DNA from: an uncultured Clostridium sp.
GTDB lineage: Bacteria; Bacillota; Clostridia; Clostridiales; Clostridiaceae
Length of the DNA stretch: 64,000 nucleotides
Direction: 5' to 3'
Assembly (NCBI RefSeq): GCF_947072515.1
Contig: NZ_CAMTIG010000012.1
Coordinates: 1 to 64,000 of the forward strand
The notes below the pieces were generated by a model, which worked only from the letters and a program-made list of their open reading frames with translations, was not told the origin of the DNA and made no database searches. This document shows, piece by piece, positions 44,418 through 54,000 of this stretch (the first letter of the stretch is position 1; every line of letters begins with the position of its first letter). Both the position numbers and the translations under genes were made by a program.

Positions 44418-46343
44418 TTTATTTTTTATATAATTTAACTGTCCACCTGCTTTTAACAATTCCTTTTGCCTTTGTGTAACTTCTAATATCATGATGTAAG
44501 TTTCATTTGTCTTTTTATCTATAACTTTATATTCTCCTGTATCTAGTGATTCAATTACATTTATAATTTCTAAATTATGATTTTTTTCAATCTTATCATA
44601 ATCTTCTTTATTCTTAAAAATTAATGGCAATATACCATAATTAATTAAATTATCTTTATGAATTCTTGCAAAAGATTTCGCTATAACTGCTTTTATTCCT
44701 AAGTACATTGGTGCAAGAGCCGCATGTTCTCTACTTGAACCCTGCCCATAATTTTCACCAGCAACTATAAATCCACCCTTTTCTCTCTTTGCATTTTCAT
44801 AAAATTTATCATCTATTCTCGAAAAAACATATTTTGATATTTCAGGAACATTTGAACGTAATCCAATGATTTTTGTTCCAGCTGGCATAATATCATCTGT
44901 TGTTATATTATCTACTACCTTTATTATTGCTTTACCCATTAAAGTTTCTTCTAATTCTCCTCTTAATGGTAAAGGTTTTATATTTGGTCCTCTTAAAACT
45001 TCAATGTCTACTCCATCTTCTGGTGGCGTAACTATCATTCTATCATCTACTATAACATTATTTGATTCCTTTATTTCTAATATTCCATCTATATTTTCTA
45101 TATCCATTGGATTTACTAAAACTCCTGCTAATGCACTAGCACCAGCAACTTCTGGACTTACTAAATAGACTTCTGCACTCTTAGTTCCACTTCTTCCAAA
45201 AAAGTTTCTATTAGAAGTTCTTAATGAAACTCCATCTGTACTAGGTGCTTGTCCTACACCTACACATGGTCCACATGCGCATTCTAATATTCTAGCTCCT
45301 GAACTTATAAGCTTTTGAAGTATTCCATCTCTAGCTATCATTTCAAATACCTGTCTTGATCCAGGTGCTACTACTAAGCTTACGTTTTTATTTATGATTT
45401 TTCCATCTAAAATATATGCAAGTTTTGCTAAATCTAAGTATGATGAATTAGTACAACTTCCTACAAATATTTGATTTACCTTTAGTCCTTCTAATTCTTT
45501 TACTGTAACAACTTTATCAGGCATATGTGGCTTTGCTATTAATGGTTCTAACTCTGTAAGATTAATCTCTACTACTTCATCATATTCTGCATCTTCATCT
45601 GGCATTAAATCAATAAAATCTTTCTCTCTTTTTTGTGCTTTCATAAACTCATAAGTTTTCTCATCACTAGGAAATACTGATGTAGTTAACCCTAGTTCTG
45701 CACCCATATTTGCTATTGTACATCTTTCTGGAATAGTTAATGTCTTAACTCCTTCACCTGTATATTCAAAAACTTTCCCGACTCCGCCCTTTACTGAAAA
45801 GATTCTAAGTAACTCTAAAATAATATCCTTTGCTCCAACTCCAGCTCTTAATTTTCCTGTAAGATTAATATTTACAATCTTAGGCATGACTATGATAAAA
45901 GAATCTCCTGCCATTGCCATTGCTACACTCATTCCACCAGCACCAATTGCAAGCATTCCCATTCCACCAGAACTTGGAGTATGACTATCTGATCCTAAAA
46001 GGGTTTTTCCTGGTATTGCAAATCTTTCTCTATGCACTTGATGACAAATTCCATTTCCTGCTTTAGAGCAGTATATTCCATGCTTTTCAGCAACTGATTG
46101 AAGATATCTATGATCATCTGCATTCTCAAATCCAACTTGTAATGTATTATGATCAATATAGCTTACTGATTTTTCAGTTTTAACTTTCTCTATTCCTAAT
46201 GCTTCAAATGCTAAGTATGCCATTGTTCCTGTAGCATCTTGTGTTAATGTTTGATCTATTTTTATTCTTACTTCATCACCAATATTTAAACTTCCGCTTT
46301 CTAAATGATTTTCTATAATTTTTCTTGATATACTCTTTTTCAT
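44415..46343 (-). CDS. aconitate hydratase
   Basis: A 642-aa aconitase, isomerising citrate and isocitrate through an iron-sulphur cluster. The cluster cysteines lie in GSCTNSS (about 297) and CACGPCVG (about 357). Active-site motifs GSDSHTPSSGG (about 116) and GENYGQGSSREHA (swivel domain, about 545) are intact. The length is typical of clostridial aconitases, shorter than AcnA of proteobacteria. TAGGAGATGA precedes the ATG. It lies downstream of the citrate lyase genes but is cut off from them by a terminator. Confidence 0.93.
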   Translation of the reverse strand: MKKSISRKIIENHLESGSLNIGDEVRIKIDQTLTQDATGTMAYLAFEALGIEKVKTEKSVSYIDHNTLQVGFENADDHRYLQSVAEKHGIYCSKAGNGICHQVHRERFAIPGKTLLGSDSHTPSSGGMGMLAIGAGGMSVAMAMAGDSFIIVMPKIVNINLTGKLRAGVGAKDIILELLRIFSVKGGVGKVFEYTGEGVKTLTIPERCTIANMGAELGLTTSVFPSDEKTYEFMKAQKREKDFIDLMPDEDAEYDEVVEINLTELEPLIAKPHMPDKVVTVKELEGLKVNQIFVGSCTNSSYLDLAKLAYILDGKIINKNVSLVVAPGSRQVFEMIARDGILQKLISSGARILECACGPCVGVGQAPSTDGVSLRTSNRNFFGRSGTKSAEVYLVSPEVAGASALAGVLVNPMDIENIDGILEIKESNNVIVDDRMIVTPPEDGVDIEVLRGPNIKPLPLRGELEETLMGKAIIKVVDNITTDDIMPAGTKIIGLRSNVPEISKYVFSRIDDKFYENAKREKGGFIVAGENYGQGSSREHAALAPMYLGIKAVIAKSFARIHKDNLINYGILPLIFKNKEDYDKIEKNHNLEIINVIESLDTGEYKVIDKKTNETYIMILEVTQRQKELLKAGGQLNYIKNK

Positions 46344-46452
46344 AAAATCATCTCCTAAGTTTATTTATTCTATACTTTTATTTTATCTCTCCACATTTCA
46401 TTAGTCTAATATATATTTTTTATATTTTTCATGCATTAAAACTATACTTTTT

Positions 46453-46488
46453 TCTAAAAAAGTAACTCCTCTAGTTAGAGAAGTTACT
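46453..46488 (-). terminator. Terminator of the citrate lyase operon
   Basis: AGTAACTCCTCTA and TAGAGAAGTTACT pair with one wobble; on the minus strand TTTTTT follows. The upstream arm is made of the last codons and stop of citG, so the hairpin overlaps the coding sequence. Confidence 0.8.
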
Positions 46489-47331
46489 AAAAAAATTATT
46501 TTTTACTAGACTCAAAAATACAGTTACTGCTAAGATATCAGCACTTCCTCCTGGACTAATATTCTTTTTTATAAAGTTTTCATTCAACTCGCTTATATAT
46601 TTTTTCATATTAGGATTATATAAACTTCCATTGTTTATAACTTTTTTTGAGATTTCTTGAACATGCTCTAAAACTTCAAAATTATGTCTATGCAATATTG
46701 TAGAGTCTTCACATTCACTCATAATATAAAATAATGTATGCAATAATCGATCATTTTCATCTAAATCTTCTGCTTTTTCATATTCTTTTAAAGCAAAATT
46801 AAAGGCTAATGGTATTCCATTTTCAGCTTCCCCTCTAACTCCAGTTACTCCATAATTTAAGTATAATTTTTCACCATGAGATAAATCTTTTTCATCTTTA
46901 TTCTCTGCTTCTTTAAGTTCTCTAGTTATGTCATTACACATCTTCTTAATATTTTCTCTTATTTGGATAAAGTCCAAATTATTTTCTATACAAAAAGCAA
47001 CACTACCTACTGTTAATCCCATAAGAAATATCATTCCCTTATGAGTGTTAATATTGTTAGTTTTCAAAAACATTTCTTCTTCAGCTTGAATTCCAATTTT
47101 CCTTAAGCTTTTAAATAATTCTTCTAAGCTTTCACTGTTAAATCCTGCTTCTGAAAACTTACCCATATATTTATTTAGCACAACTGTGCTATCTATAAAT
47201 GTGTAAAAATTCATATCTTTATGAGAACCATTAGATACCGGTGAAACTAGTCCTGGTGATGGAAAACAAGAAACTTCATATAACATTGCCTGTGTAGCAA
47301 ACTCTGATAATTTAAATGAAATATCAATCAT
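46471..47331 (-). CDS. citG: triphosphoribosyl-dephospho-CoA synthase
   Basis: Makes the precursor of the citrate lyase prosthetic group from ATP and dephospho-CoA. The 286-aa protein has the family motif FPSPGLVSPVSNGSHKDM (about residues 22-39) and the glycine-rich end SPGGSADILAVT. It follows citX after one base, with GAGGAGG inside the end of citX, so translation is coupled. It is the last gene of the cit operon, and the terminator overlaps its stop. Confidence 0.93.
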   Translation of the reverse strand: MIDISFKLSEFATQAMLYEVSCFPSPGLVSPVSNGSHKDMNFYTFIDSTVVLNKYMGKFSEAGFNSESLEELFKSLRKIGIQAEEEMFLKTNNINTHKGMIFLMGLTVGSVAFCIENNLDFIQIRENIKKMCNDITRELKEAENKDEKDLSHGEKLYLNYGVTGVRGEAENGIPLAFNFALKEYEKAEDLDENDRLLHTLFYIMSECEDSTILHRHNFEVLEHVQEISKKVINNGSLYNPNMKKYISELNENFIKKNISPGGSADILAVTVFLSLVKNNFFSNFSN

Positions 47332-47332
47332 T

Positions 47333-47860
47333 TTAAAGTTCCTCCTCTAAGATAAATTCCTTCACTAATTTATCTATAGCTTCTAATACTTCTTCTATAC
47401 TGTGGGCTCTTGATCTAGAACATACAACTGCATCATTTGAACATACTAAGCACTCTCGTTTTTTTATGCTAAAATCTGATCTACTTAATAGTCTACCTTC
47501 CTTATCAAAAACATCTATATCAAATATTCTTCCAATAGATAGTCTACTTTCTAGTTCTATCATCAGCATTTTCACATCGTTAGCTGGTGCTAATACAATA
47601 CAGAAAAACTCATATCCTGATTCTCTTTCATTTACTTCTTCATAGGAAATAAGAAGTTTTTTTCTCTCTAAATTTTCTTTAATTTCCCTAATTCCTTTAT
47701 TAAAAACTTTTTTATATTCCTCTGATATTTTATATAATCCTGGAATATTTAACGTAAAGGAAATTAAAGTTTGATTATATTTAGTTAGTATCTCCTTCTG
47801 TCTAAGGACTCTACTTTCTTTGCCATCTAAAATTTTAAACATTAGCTCTTCTGTATTCAT
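47333..47860 (-). CDS. citX: holo-citrate lyase synthase
   Basis: Attaches the triphosphoribosyl-dephospho-CoA group to the acyl carrier subunit CitD. The 175-aa length is normal. The region RQKEILTKYNQTLISFTLNIPG near the N-terminus and a Cys-rich patch (CLVCSNDAVVCSRSR, about 148) resemble the family. In several lactic acid bacteria citX is fused to citG; here they are separate, adjacent genes. The ribosome binding site is weak (GTGGTG), which may limit its output. Confidence 0.88.
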   Translation of the reverse strand: MNTEELMFKILDGKESRVLRQKEILTKYNQTLISFTLNIPGLYKISEEYKKVFNKGIREIKENLERKKLLISYEEVNERESGYEFFCIVLAPANDVKMLMIELESRLSIGRIFDIDVFDKEGRLLSRSDFSIKKRECLVCSNDAVVCSRSRAHSIEEVLEAIDKLVKEFILEEEL

Positions 47861-47895
47861 ATTTTCACCACTTTTCTTATTTTAATCTATATCTA

Positions 47896-49434
47896 CTATT
47901 TAACTTTTCTTATTACATCTATTATTGAACCATCTCTATATTCAACAACAGCTATAACTTTGTCTTCAAATTCAACTTTTTTTGGAGTTCCTGTTAATTT
48001 ATAAGCTTTTTCTTTTAATTCTTCTATTGTAAACATTGGTATTCCTGTTTTTGATAGTTTTTCAATTAAATCAGCTCTCTTAGGATTTACAGCTACTCCT
48101 CTATCAGTTACGACTACATCAATACTTTCACCTGGTGTAATTGTAGTGATAACATCATCAACTATTGTTGGTATTCTTCCTCTTATTAAAGGACAAACAA
48201 TCATTGAAAGTTTTGCTCCAGCAGCAGTATCACAATGTCCACCTGATGCTCCTCTTAAAACACCATCTGAACCAGTAATAACATTAACATTGAAGTTAGT
48301 ATCAACTTCTAATGCACTTAATATTACAAAGTCTAGGTTATTTACTGCACATCCTTTATTATGTGGATTTGCATAAAATGATGCATCTATTTCATAATGA
48401 TATGGATTTTTACCAATTGATTTAGCTGCTGTTAAATCAAAACTTTGTGTATCAAATAATTTTCCAACTAAACCTTCTTCATGCATTTCTACAAATTGTC
48501 CTGTAATTCCTCCAAGAGCAAAGCTAGCTTTTATATTATCAGCTATCATTCTTTCCTTTAAGAATCTAGCAACTGCAAGAGATGCTCCTCCAGTTCCACA
48601 CTGCATTGAAAATCCATCATTAAAATATCCTGATGCAAACATTACTTCTGAAGCATATTTTGCTATTAATAATTCTCTTGGATCTTTAGTATATCTTGTA
48701 GCTCCTGAAACTATTCCAGCTGGATTTCCGATTTGATCTACTGTAACAACATAATCAACATCAACTTGTTCTATACTTGCAGGAACATTTGGATATGGAA
48801 CTAAATTATCTGTAATTAAAACTACTTTATCTGCAAATTTAGCATCAACTTTAGCATATCCTAATGAACCACAGAAAGATTCTCCTTCATATCCATTAGC
48901 ATTACCATAATTATCACAACAAGGTGCTCCTAAAAATGCAACATCAATTTTAACTTCTCCACTTTCAATAGCTCTAGCTCTTCCACCATGAGATCTTATA
49001 ACAATTGGTTCATCCATTAAACCATTTGAAATCTCTTCAGCAAGTTCACCTCTAATCCCACTTGTACTAATTTTTGTAACTACACCATTTTTAATATGTT
49101 TTATTAAATCTTTGTGTATTCCGTTCAATGAACTTGGAGCTAAAGTTAAATTCTTAATTCCCATACTAGCGATTACATTCATAACATTATTTAAAACATA
49201 ATCTCCTTCTCTAAAGTGATGGTGAAAAGAAATTGTCATTCCATCTTTTAATCCAACTTTTTTAATAGCTTCTTCTATATTATTTAATAATTTGCTTTCT
49301 CCTGGTTCGATTTTACTTATTTCTCTTCCTCTTAATCTTCCAGTTGGTTCTACTGCAAAAGCTCCTTTAAAAACGTCTTTTCCATCCATACCTTTAATAT
49401 TTCCTGGTATTTCTCTTCCTATATTATTTAACAT
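47896..49434 (-). CDS. citF: citrate lyase alpha subunit (citrate:acetyl-ACP transferase)
   Basis: Exchanges acetyl for citryl on CitD. The 512-aa protein carries glycine-rich CoA-transferase motifs (FHHHFREGDYVLNN; GGITGQFVEMHEEG; GASGGHCDTAAGAK). The start is ATG 49434, with GGAGGTGA lying inside the end of citE; the genes overlap by 11 bases, so translation is coupled. A longer frame 15 codons upstream would overlap citE further and lacks a ribosome binding site. Confidence 0.95.
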   Translation of the reverse strand: MLNNIGREIPGNIKGMDGKDVFKGAFAVEPTGRLRGREISKIEPGESKLLNNIEEAIKKVGLKDGMTISFHHHFREGDYVLNNVMNVIASMGIKNLTLAPSSLNGIHKDLIKHIKNGVVTKISTSGIRGELAEEISNGLMDEPIVIRSHGGRARAIESGEVKIDVAFLGAPCCDNYGNANGYEGESFCGSLGYAKVDAKFADKVVLITDNLVPYPNVPASIEQVDVDYVVTVDQIGNPAGIVSGATRYTKDPRELLIAKYASEVMFASGYFNDGFSMQCGTGGASLAVARFLKERMIADNIKASFALGGITGQFVEMHEEGLVGKLFDTQSFDLTAAKSIGKNPYHYEIDASFYANPHNKGCAVNNLDFVILSALEVDTNFNVNVITGSDGVLRGASGGHCDTAAGAKLSMIVCPLIRGRIPTIVDDVITTITPGESIDVVVTDRGVAVNPKRADLIEKLSKTGIPMFTIEELKEKAYKLTGTPKKVEFEDKVIAVVEYRDGSIIDVIRKVK

Positions 49435-50332
49435 CAACGTCACCTCCAAAATCAACTTGTACTCCAGCTGCTTTAGCAAGCATTATTGCTCTTTTAGCTC
49501 TTTCAATGATTGGTTTGTCTACCATTTTCCCATTTAATGATACAACACCTGAACCACGTTTTTTAGCTTCTTCTGCAGCTATTATTATTTTTATTGATTT
49601 ATCTATTTCTTTTTGTGATGGAGTATATATTTTATTTACTGGTCCAATTTGTCTTGGATTAATTACTGATTTACCATCAAATCCTAATTGTTTTATTAAT
49701 GAAGTTTCTTGGATAAATCCTTCTTCATTATTAACATCTGAGAATACTGTATCAAATGCATATATTCCAGCTGCTCTAGCTGCTAAAAGTACTTGGCTTC
49801 TTGCAGTTAAAAGTTCTATACCTTCTAAAGATCTAGTAGTTTTCATATCTGTTACAAAATCTTCAGCTCCAATAGCTATCCCCATTAATCTTTTACTTGC
49901 AGTTGCTATTGCATATGCATTTATAACTCCTAATGCACTTTCTACAGCTGCCATCATTCCTGTAGTTCCAACTGGAATTCCAGCTTCTTTTTCAATTCTT
50001 TCAATTTCATTTTCTACATCTATAATATCTTGAGCTGTTTCAGTTTTTGGAAGTCTTATTATATCAACTCCAGCTCTAACCATCGCTTCTAAATCTTCTA
50101 ATCCATATGGAGTTTCAAGTCCATTTATTCTTACTACTAATTCTGTTCCTTCATAATCTAATGTTCTTAATGCATTAAACACTAATAATCTAGCAGTATC
50201 TTTTTCATTTATTGAAACTGAATCTTCTAAGTCAAACATTATTGAGTCTGCTCCATATATATGTGCATCTCTAATCATTCCAGGGTTACTTCCTGGTACA
50301 TACATCATGGTTCTTCTTAACTTGTAAGCCAT
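49424..50332 (-). CDS. citE: citrate lyase beta subunit (citryl-ACP lyase)
   Basis: Cleaves citryl-ACP to oxaloacetate and acetyl-ACP. The 302-aa TIM-barrel protein of the HpcH/HpaI aldolase/CitE family shows MYVPGSNPGM, MFDLEDSV (metal-binding acidic residues, about 34-41), and IRLPKTET (about 92). Its ATG shares one base with the citD stop (TAATG), and it overlaps citF at the other end, a tightly coupled D-E-F block as in other citrate-fermenting Firmicutes. Confidence 0.96.
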   Translation of the reverse strand: MAYKLRRTMMYVPGSNPGMIRDAHIYGADSIMFDLEDSVSINEKDTARLLVFNALRTLDYEGTELVVRINGLETPYGLEDLEAMVRAGVDIIRLPKTETAQDIIDVENEIERIEKEAGIPVGTTGMMAAVESALGVINAYAIATASKRLMGIAIGAEDFVTDMKTTRSLEGIELLTARSQVLLAARAAGIYAFDTVFSDVNNEEGFIQETSLIKQLGFDGKSVINPRQIGPVNKIYTPSQKEIDKSIKIIIAAEEAKKRGSGVVSLNGKMVDKPIIERAKRAIMLAKAAGVQVDFGGDVDVK

Positions 50333-50625
50333 TATTTAACACCTCCGAAATTAAACTTTTCTCCATCTGTTCCTCTAACTACAGCTGCTTGAACTCTTGC
50401 TTTTATTACGCAATCTAAAGCCCCTTTATCTGTTGCTTGAATTATTACATTTGAAACACTTAACTCTTCTAATGTTTCCAATATAACCTTTCTGATTTGA
50501 TCTCCAAATTGTTTTTCTACAGTACTATTTAATTCTAACTCTACTCCTGTATCATTTGGTTTTACTGTTATAAGGATATCACTTGATTCAACAGTCCCTG
50601 CTGAAGCAGCTTTTACTATTTTCAT
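50332..50625 (-). CDS. citD: citrate lyase gamma subunit (acyl carrier protein)
   Basis: The 97-aa carrier bears the phosphoribosyl-dephospho-CoA arm on a serine near the N-terminus, in AGTVESSD (Ser about 14). AAGGAGG precedes the ATG, the strongest ribosome binding site in the block, fitting the equimolar need for this small subunit. It starts 19 bases after citC. Confidence 0.95.
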   Translation of the reverse strand: MKIVKAASAGTVESSDILITVKPNDTGVELELNSTVEKQFGDQIRKVILETLEELSVSNVIIQATDKGALDCVIKARVQAAVVRGTDGEKFNFGGVK

Positions 50626-50644
50626 AACTTTTTCCTCCTTAGTT

Positions 50645-51688
50645 TTACATAAGTTTTAATTTGTTAATAATTTCTTTTGCCTTATCTGATATTAAAAAAT
50701 TATATGTGGTAACTGGAACTAATTTTTTTATTTCTTCAAAATTTTCTTCCTTTAATAGCTCTCTAACTCTTGAAGCACTTATTTTTACTCCATCTATTTC
50801 TTTTCTTTCTATCTCTACTACTTCTATATTTTCTGCCGGTAAAATTTCTTTTAAAATTTCATTATATATTCTAGTAACTTCACTGAAAGGCTCATTCCCA
50901 ACATATCTTTTATTTATCTTTAATGATTTAGCTATATATTTTGCAAAAATCTTTGCATCTAAAGTTGCTTGAGATTGTACTATTTCACTTACAGATTTTA
51001 GAAAGTATGTTGGAAATGTAGAATTTGATATAATGTAATCTACAGCTCTATGTACTACTACATTATTAAATTCCTTTATTCCTTCTAATACTAATTTATA
51101 TCTAACCTCTGTAGGAAAAATAGACTCATCTTCATCTACAACAAATAAATGTACAATTTCATTTTCTTTAGAAGCTTGTTCGACTAAATATTTGTGTCCA
51201 AATGTAAATGGATTACAATTCATTACTATTCCAGCAATTTTTTTATAATTCTCATTACAAATATTTGAGTTTTCACTTTCTTTTACAAGCTCCTTACAAT
51301 ATCTTTCAATTCCATGTTTATCATTTTCTAATAATATTGCTTTTTCTGATTTTACTAATAAATAAAATCCTAACTGATTAAACAATTTTTCATTTTTAGG
51401 TTTAGTGAAAAGGAATAATTTCGAAGTATCTCTTCTATATTCTTCACTTATTAATTCTGAAGCTATCATATTTGAAATGCCTTCTCCTCTATATTTATCA
51501 TCTACTGCAATGCATTTTAATATATTCTTTTCAAAAGACCCAGTCCCTATTATTTTATCATCATCTAAAATAACTACGGTATATTCTACTTTTTTATCTA
51601 AAAGTAAATCTTCCTGTTTTAAAAATTCCTCTACTGGTTCAAGTTCTTTTCTTGTTGGTCTATCTAAAATTACTGTTTCAAAACTCAT
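50645..51688 (-). CDS. citC: citrate lyase ligase ([citrate (pro-3S)-lyase] ligase)
   Basis: Acetylates the prosthetic group of citrate lyase to activate it, using ATP and acetate. The 347-aa protein has an N-terminal GNAT-like segment and a nucleotidyltransferase domain with the H-x-G-H-type motif as NPFTFGHKYL (about residue 158) and SASRVRELL near 315. AAGGAGG lies before the ATG. It is second in the operon after citM. Confidence 0.94.
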   Translation of the reverse strand: MSFETVILDRPTRKELEPVEEFLKQEDLLLDKKVEYTVVILDDDKIIGTGSFEKNILKCIAVDDKYRGEGISNMIASELISEEYRRDTSKLFLFTKPKNEKLFNQLGFYLLVKSEKAILLENDKHGIERYCKELVKESENSNICNENYKKIAGIVMNCNPFTFGHKYLVEQASKENEIVHLFVVDEDESIFPTEVRYKLVLEGIKEFNNVVVHRAVDYIISNSTFPTYFLKSVSEIVQSQATLDAKIFAKYIAKSLKINKRYVGNEPFSEVTRIYNEILKEILPAENIEVVEIERKEIDGVKISASRVRELLKEENFEEIKKLVPVTTYNFLISDKAKEIINKLKLM

Positions 51689-51721
51689 ATGATAACCTCC
51701 TTTCCACCTTTTATCTCTTGT

Positions 51722-52864
51722 TTATTTTATTAATGAATTTGCTACTACATCTACTACTTTTCTATTAAATACACTTGGTATTATATTATCTTCATTTAAA
51801 TCTTCTTCCGAAATTAATTCTGCAATTCCTTTTGCTGCATTAAGTTTCATTTTATCAGTTAATCTATTTACTTTACCATGTAATGCACCTTTAAATATTC
51901 CTGGGAAAACTAAAAGATTATTTACTTGGTTTTTAAAATCTCCTCTTCCAGTTGATACTATTCTAGCTCCGCCTGCTTTTGCTTCACTTGGTAATATTTC
52001 TGGTGTTGGATTTGCTAATGCAAATATTATGCTATCTTTATTCATAGTTGTAATCATTTCTTTAGTAACTAAGTTTCCAACTGATACTCCTATAAATACG
52101 TCTTTACCTTTTATTATTTCTTCTAATTTTCCTGTTTCTTTTTCTTTATTAGTAATAAGTGCAATTTCTTTTTGAACTTCATTTAATGTGTTGTCGCCAG
52201 CAATTAAAGCTCCATTTATATCAGCTAAAACTATATTTTTAGCTCCTGCTTCTATTAATAATCTTGCAATTGCAATTCCTGATGCTCCTGCTCCATTTAT
52301 AAGAATCTTTATATCTTCAATATTTTTTTTTGTTATTTTTAATGAATTATAAAGACCTGCTAAAACAGCAATTGATGTTCCATGTTGATCATCATGATAT
52401 ACGGGAATATCTAATTCTTCTATTAATCTTTTTTCTATATAGAAACATTCAGGTGCTTTAATATCTTCTAAATGAATTCCTCCAAATCCTGGTGAAATAG
52501 CTTTAACGATTTCAACAATTTTATCAGGATCTCTTTCATCTAATGCTATTGGAAAAGCATCTATCCCAGCAAACTCTTTATGTAATAAAGCTTTTGCTTC
52601 AACTACAGGAAGTCCAGCTTCTGGTCCAATATCACCTAAACCTAAAACTGCTGTCCCATTAGTAACAACTGCTACAGTTCTTCCCTTTAATGTGTAATCA
52701 TATGCTTTTGATTTATCTTCTGCTATTTCTAAACATGGAGCTGCAACCCCTGGAGTGTAAACTAAAGATAAATCTTCTTTATTTTCAACCTTTAATTTAC
52801 CTACTATTTCTATTTCGCCCATTTTTTCTTTGTGTAGTCTTAGGGATTCTTTTTTTACGTCCAT
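51722..52864 (-). CDS. citM: malic enzyme family protein, probable oxaloacetate decarboxylase CitM
   Basis: A 380-aa NAD-type malic enzyme. Visible motifs are VYTPGVAAPC, TNGTAVLGLGDIGPEAG, metal-binding HLEDIKAPEC, YHDDQHGT and NAD-binding NGAGASG. As first gene of a citrate lyase operon it matches CitM/Mae of lactic acid bacteria, where this family decarboxylates oxaloacetate released by the lyase to pyruvate; malate oxidation remains possible. The start is ATG 52864, 7 bases after GAGGAAG; an in-frame GTG lies two codons earlier. Confidence 0.9.
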   Translation of the reverse strand: MDVKKESLRLHKEKMGEIEIVGKLKVENKEDLSLVYTPGVAAPCLEIAEDKSKAYDYTLKGRTVAVVTNGTAVLGLGDIGPEAGLPVVEAKALLHKEFAGIDAFPIALDERDPDKIVEIVKAISPGFGGIHLEDIKAPECFYIEKRLIEELDIPVYHDDQHGTSIAVLAGLYNSLKITKKNIEDIKILINGAGASGIAIARLLIEAGAKNIVLADINGALIAGDNTLNEVQKEIALITNKEKETGKLEEIIKGKDVFIGVSVGNLVTKEMITTMNKDSIIFALANPTPEILPSEAKAGGARIVSTGRGDFKNQVNNLLVFPGIFKGALHGKVNRLTDKMKLNAAKGIAELISEEDLNEDNIIPSVFNRKVVDVVANSLIK

Positions 52865-52904
52865 AATCACACTTCCTCTTCTTTTGTCGTTTATTTATAT
52901 TTAA

Positions 52905-52963
52905 ATAATAGCACCATTGAAAATTTATGTCAAAACATTTGTCTTTTTATCAAACAAATGTTT
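52905..52963 (-). promoter_or_regulatory. cit operon promoter with adjacent dyad
   Basis: Read on the minus strand, TTGACA, a 17-base spacer and TATTAT form a near-consensus promoter (52905-52933). A perfect 10-bp inverted repeat, AAACATTTGT and ACAAATGTTT spaced by 11 bases (52933-52963), abuts the -35 on its upstream side. Such an upstream site suits an activator; the SorC-type regulator encoded next door is the obvious candidate. Confidence 0.65.
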
Positions 52964-53000
52964 AATATATTTCTTGAAATAAATTTTTTTTCAATAAAAA

Positions 53001-53025
53001 AAGACCACTAAATATTTAGTGATCT
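53001..53025 (-). terminator. Terminator of the SorC-family regulator gene
   Basis: AAGACCACTAAATATTTAGT plus GATCTT form a hairpin of about 11 bp with one mismatch; on the minus strand it is followed by TTTTTTT. It separates the regulator from the cit promoter. Confidence 0.75.
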
Positions 53026-53034
53026 TATTTTTAA

Positions 53035-54000
53035 TTAATTTTCTGAATCTATATTTAATATTTTAGTTGCAGTTTCTCCATCTGTTATAAGAACATTTAT
53101 AAAGTTTCCTCTTAACGCTCCTAAAATAGCTTCCGCTTTAAGTTTTCCCGATGAAACTCCAACTCTATACTCTATATTTTTTATAGTATCTATATTTACT
53201 CCTATTACTTTTTCATTTATTTGAGCTTCTATAAGTTCTCCTTGAATATCATAAACATGCCCATACACACATCCTACTGCATTCTTACTTTTTATTTCAT
53301 CATTCAAATAATTTTTCCATAAAGATGAAGCAAATACTGCATTTGAAGTTCCTATTCCTGTTAATGCTATTTTTGATTTACTTGCTGAAAATATTAAATC
53401 ATTTATTACAGGCTCTTGTAAAAATGATTTTCTCGCATAATCATTATCTACGTATAACGGTGCATATAAATATTTATATTTCCCACTATATGCATTAGCA
53501 AATCTTCTTATAAGTTCTGGTGAATCTATAAGTAAATTATCTTTTGCTGCAGCTCCAACCAATTGAAGAACAGTTATCGGAATTTTATTAATTGGTTTCA
53601 TATGTTTTATTACGTTAGATATAGTCTTTCCCCAAAGCACTCCTACCGTATCATTTTCTTCGATTATTCCTTGAATATATTCTGCTCCAAATTTACCTAA
53701 TGCATAAATTATTTCATCATATGGAAGTGTTTTATTGTCTATAATTATTGCATTTTTCAAGCTAAATTTTTCTATTAATTCTCTTTCTAAACTTTTTAGT
53801 CTTTCTCTTGGGTAATTAATATTTATTTCTACAACACCACTATCCCTTGCATCTTGTAGGTATTTAGAAACTTTGAATCTAGTAGTCTCTAATTTATTAG
53901 CTATCTCCGATTGTGTTAGTCCTTGATCATAATACATACTCGAAAGTTCAGCTAAAAAACTTACCTTCTCTATTTGATTCAATTTTTCATATTCTTTCAT
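53035..54000 (-). CDS. SorC-family transcriptional regulator, CitI-like
   Basis: A 321-aa regulator with an N-terminal helix-turn-helix (YDQGLTQSEIANKLETTRFK, about residues 23-42) and a C-terminal SorC-type effector domain (VGVLWGKTISNVIKHM, TGIGTSNAVFASS). It lies upstream of and on the same strand as the citrate lyase operon. In Weissella and Leuconostoc the SorC-family protein CitI activates the cit operon in response to citrate, so the same role is likely here (inference). AGAGGGA lies before the ATG. Confidence 0.85.
   Translation of the reverse strand: MKEYEKLNQIEKVSFLAELSSMYYDQGLTQSEIANKLETTRFKVSKYLQDARDSGVVEININYPRERLKSLERELIEKFSLKNAIIIDNKTLPYDEIIYALGKFGAEYIQGIIEENDTVGVLWGKTISNVIKHMKPINKIPITVLQLVGAAAKDNLLIDSPELIRRFANAYSGKYKYLYAPLYVDNDYARKSFLQEPVINDLIFSASKSKIALTGIGTSNAVFASSLWKNYLNDEIKSKNAVGCVYGHVYDIQGELIEAQINEKVIGVNIDTIKNIEYRVGVSSGKLKAEAILGALRGNFINVLITDGETATKILNIDSEN

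Noticed and set aside
49300..49320. GGTTCGA resembling a tRNA T-loop
   Set aside because: It lies inside citF and no cloverleaf can be built around it.
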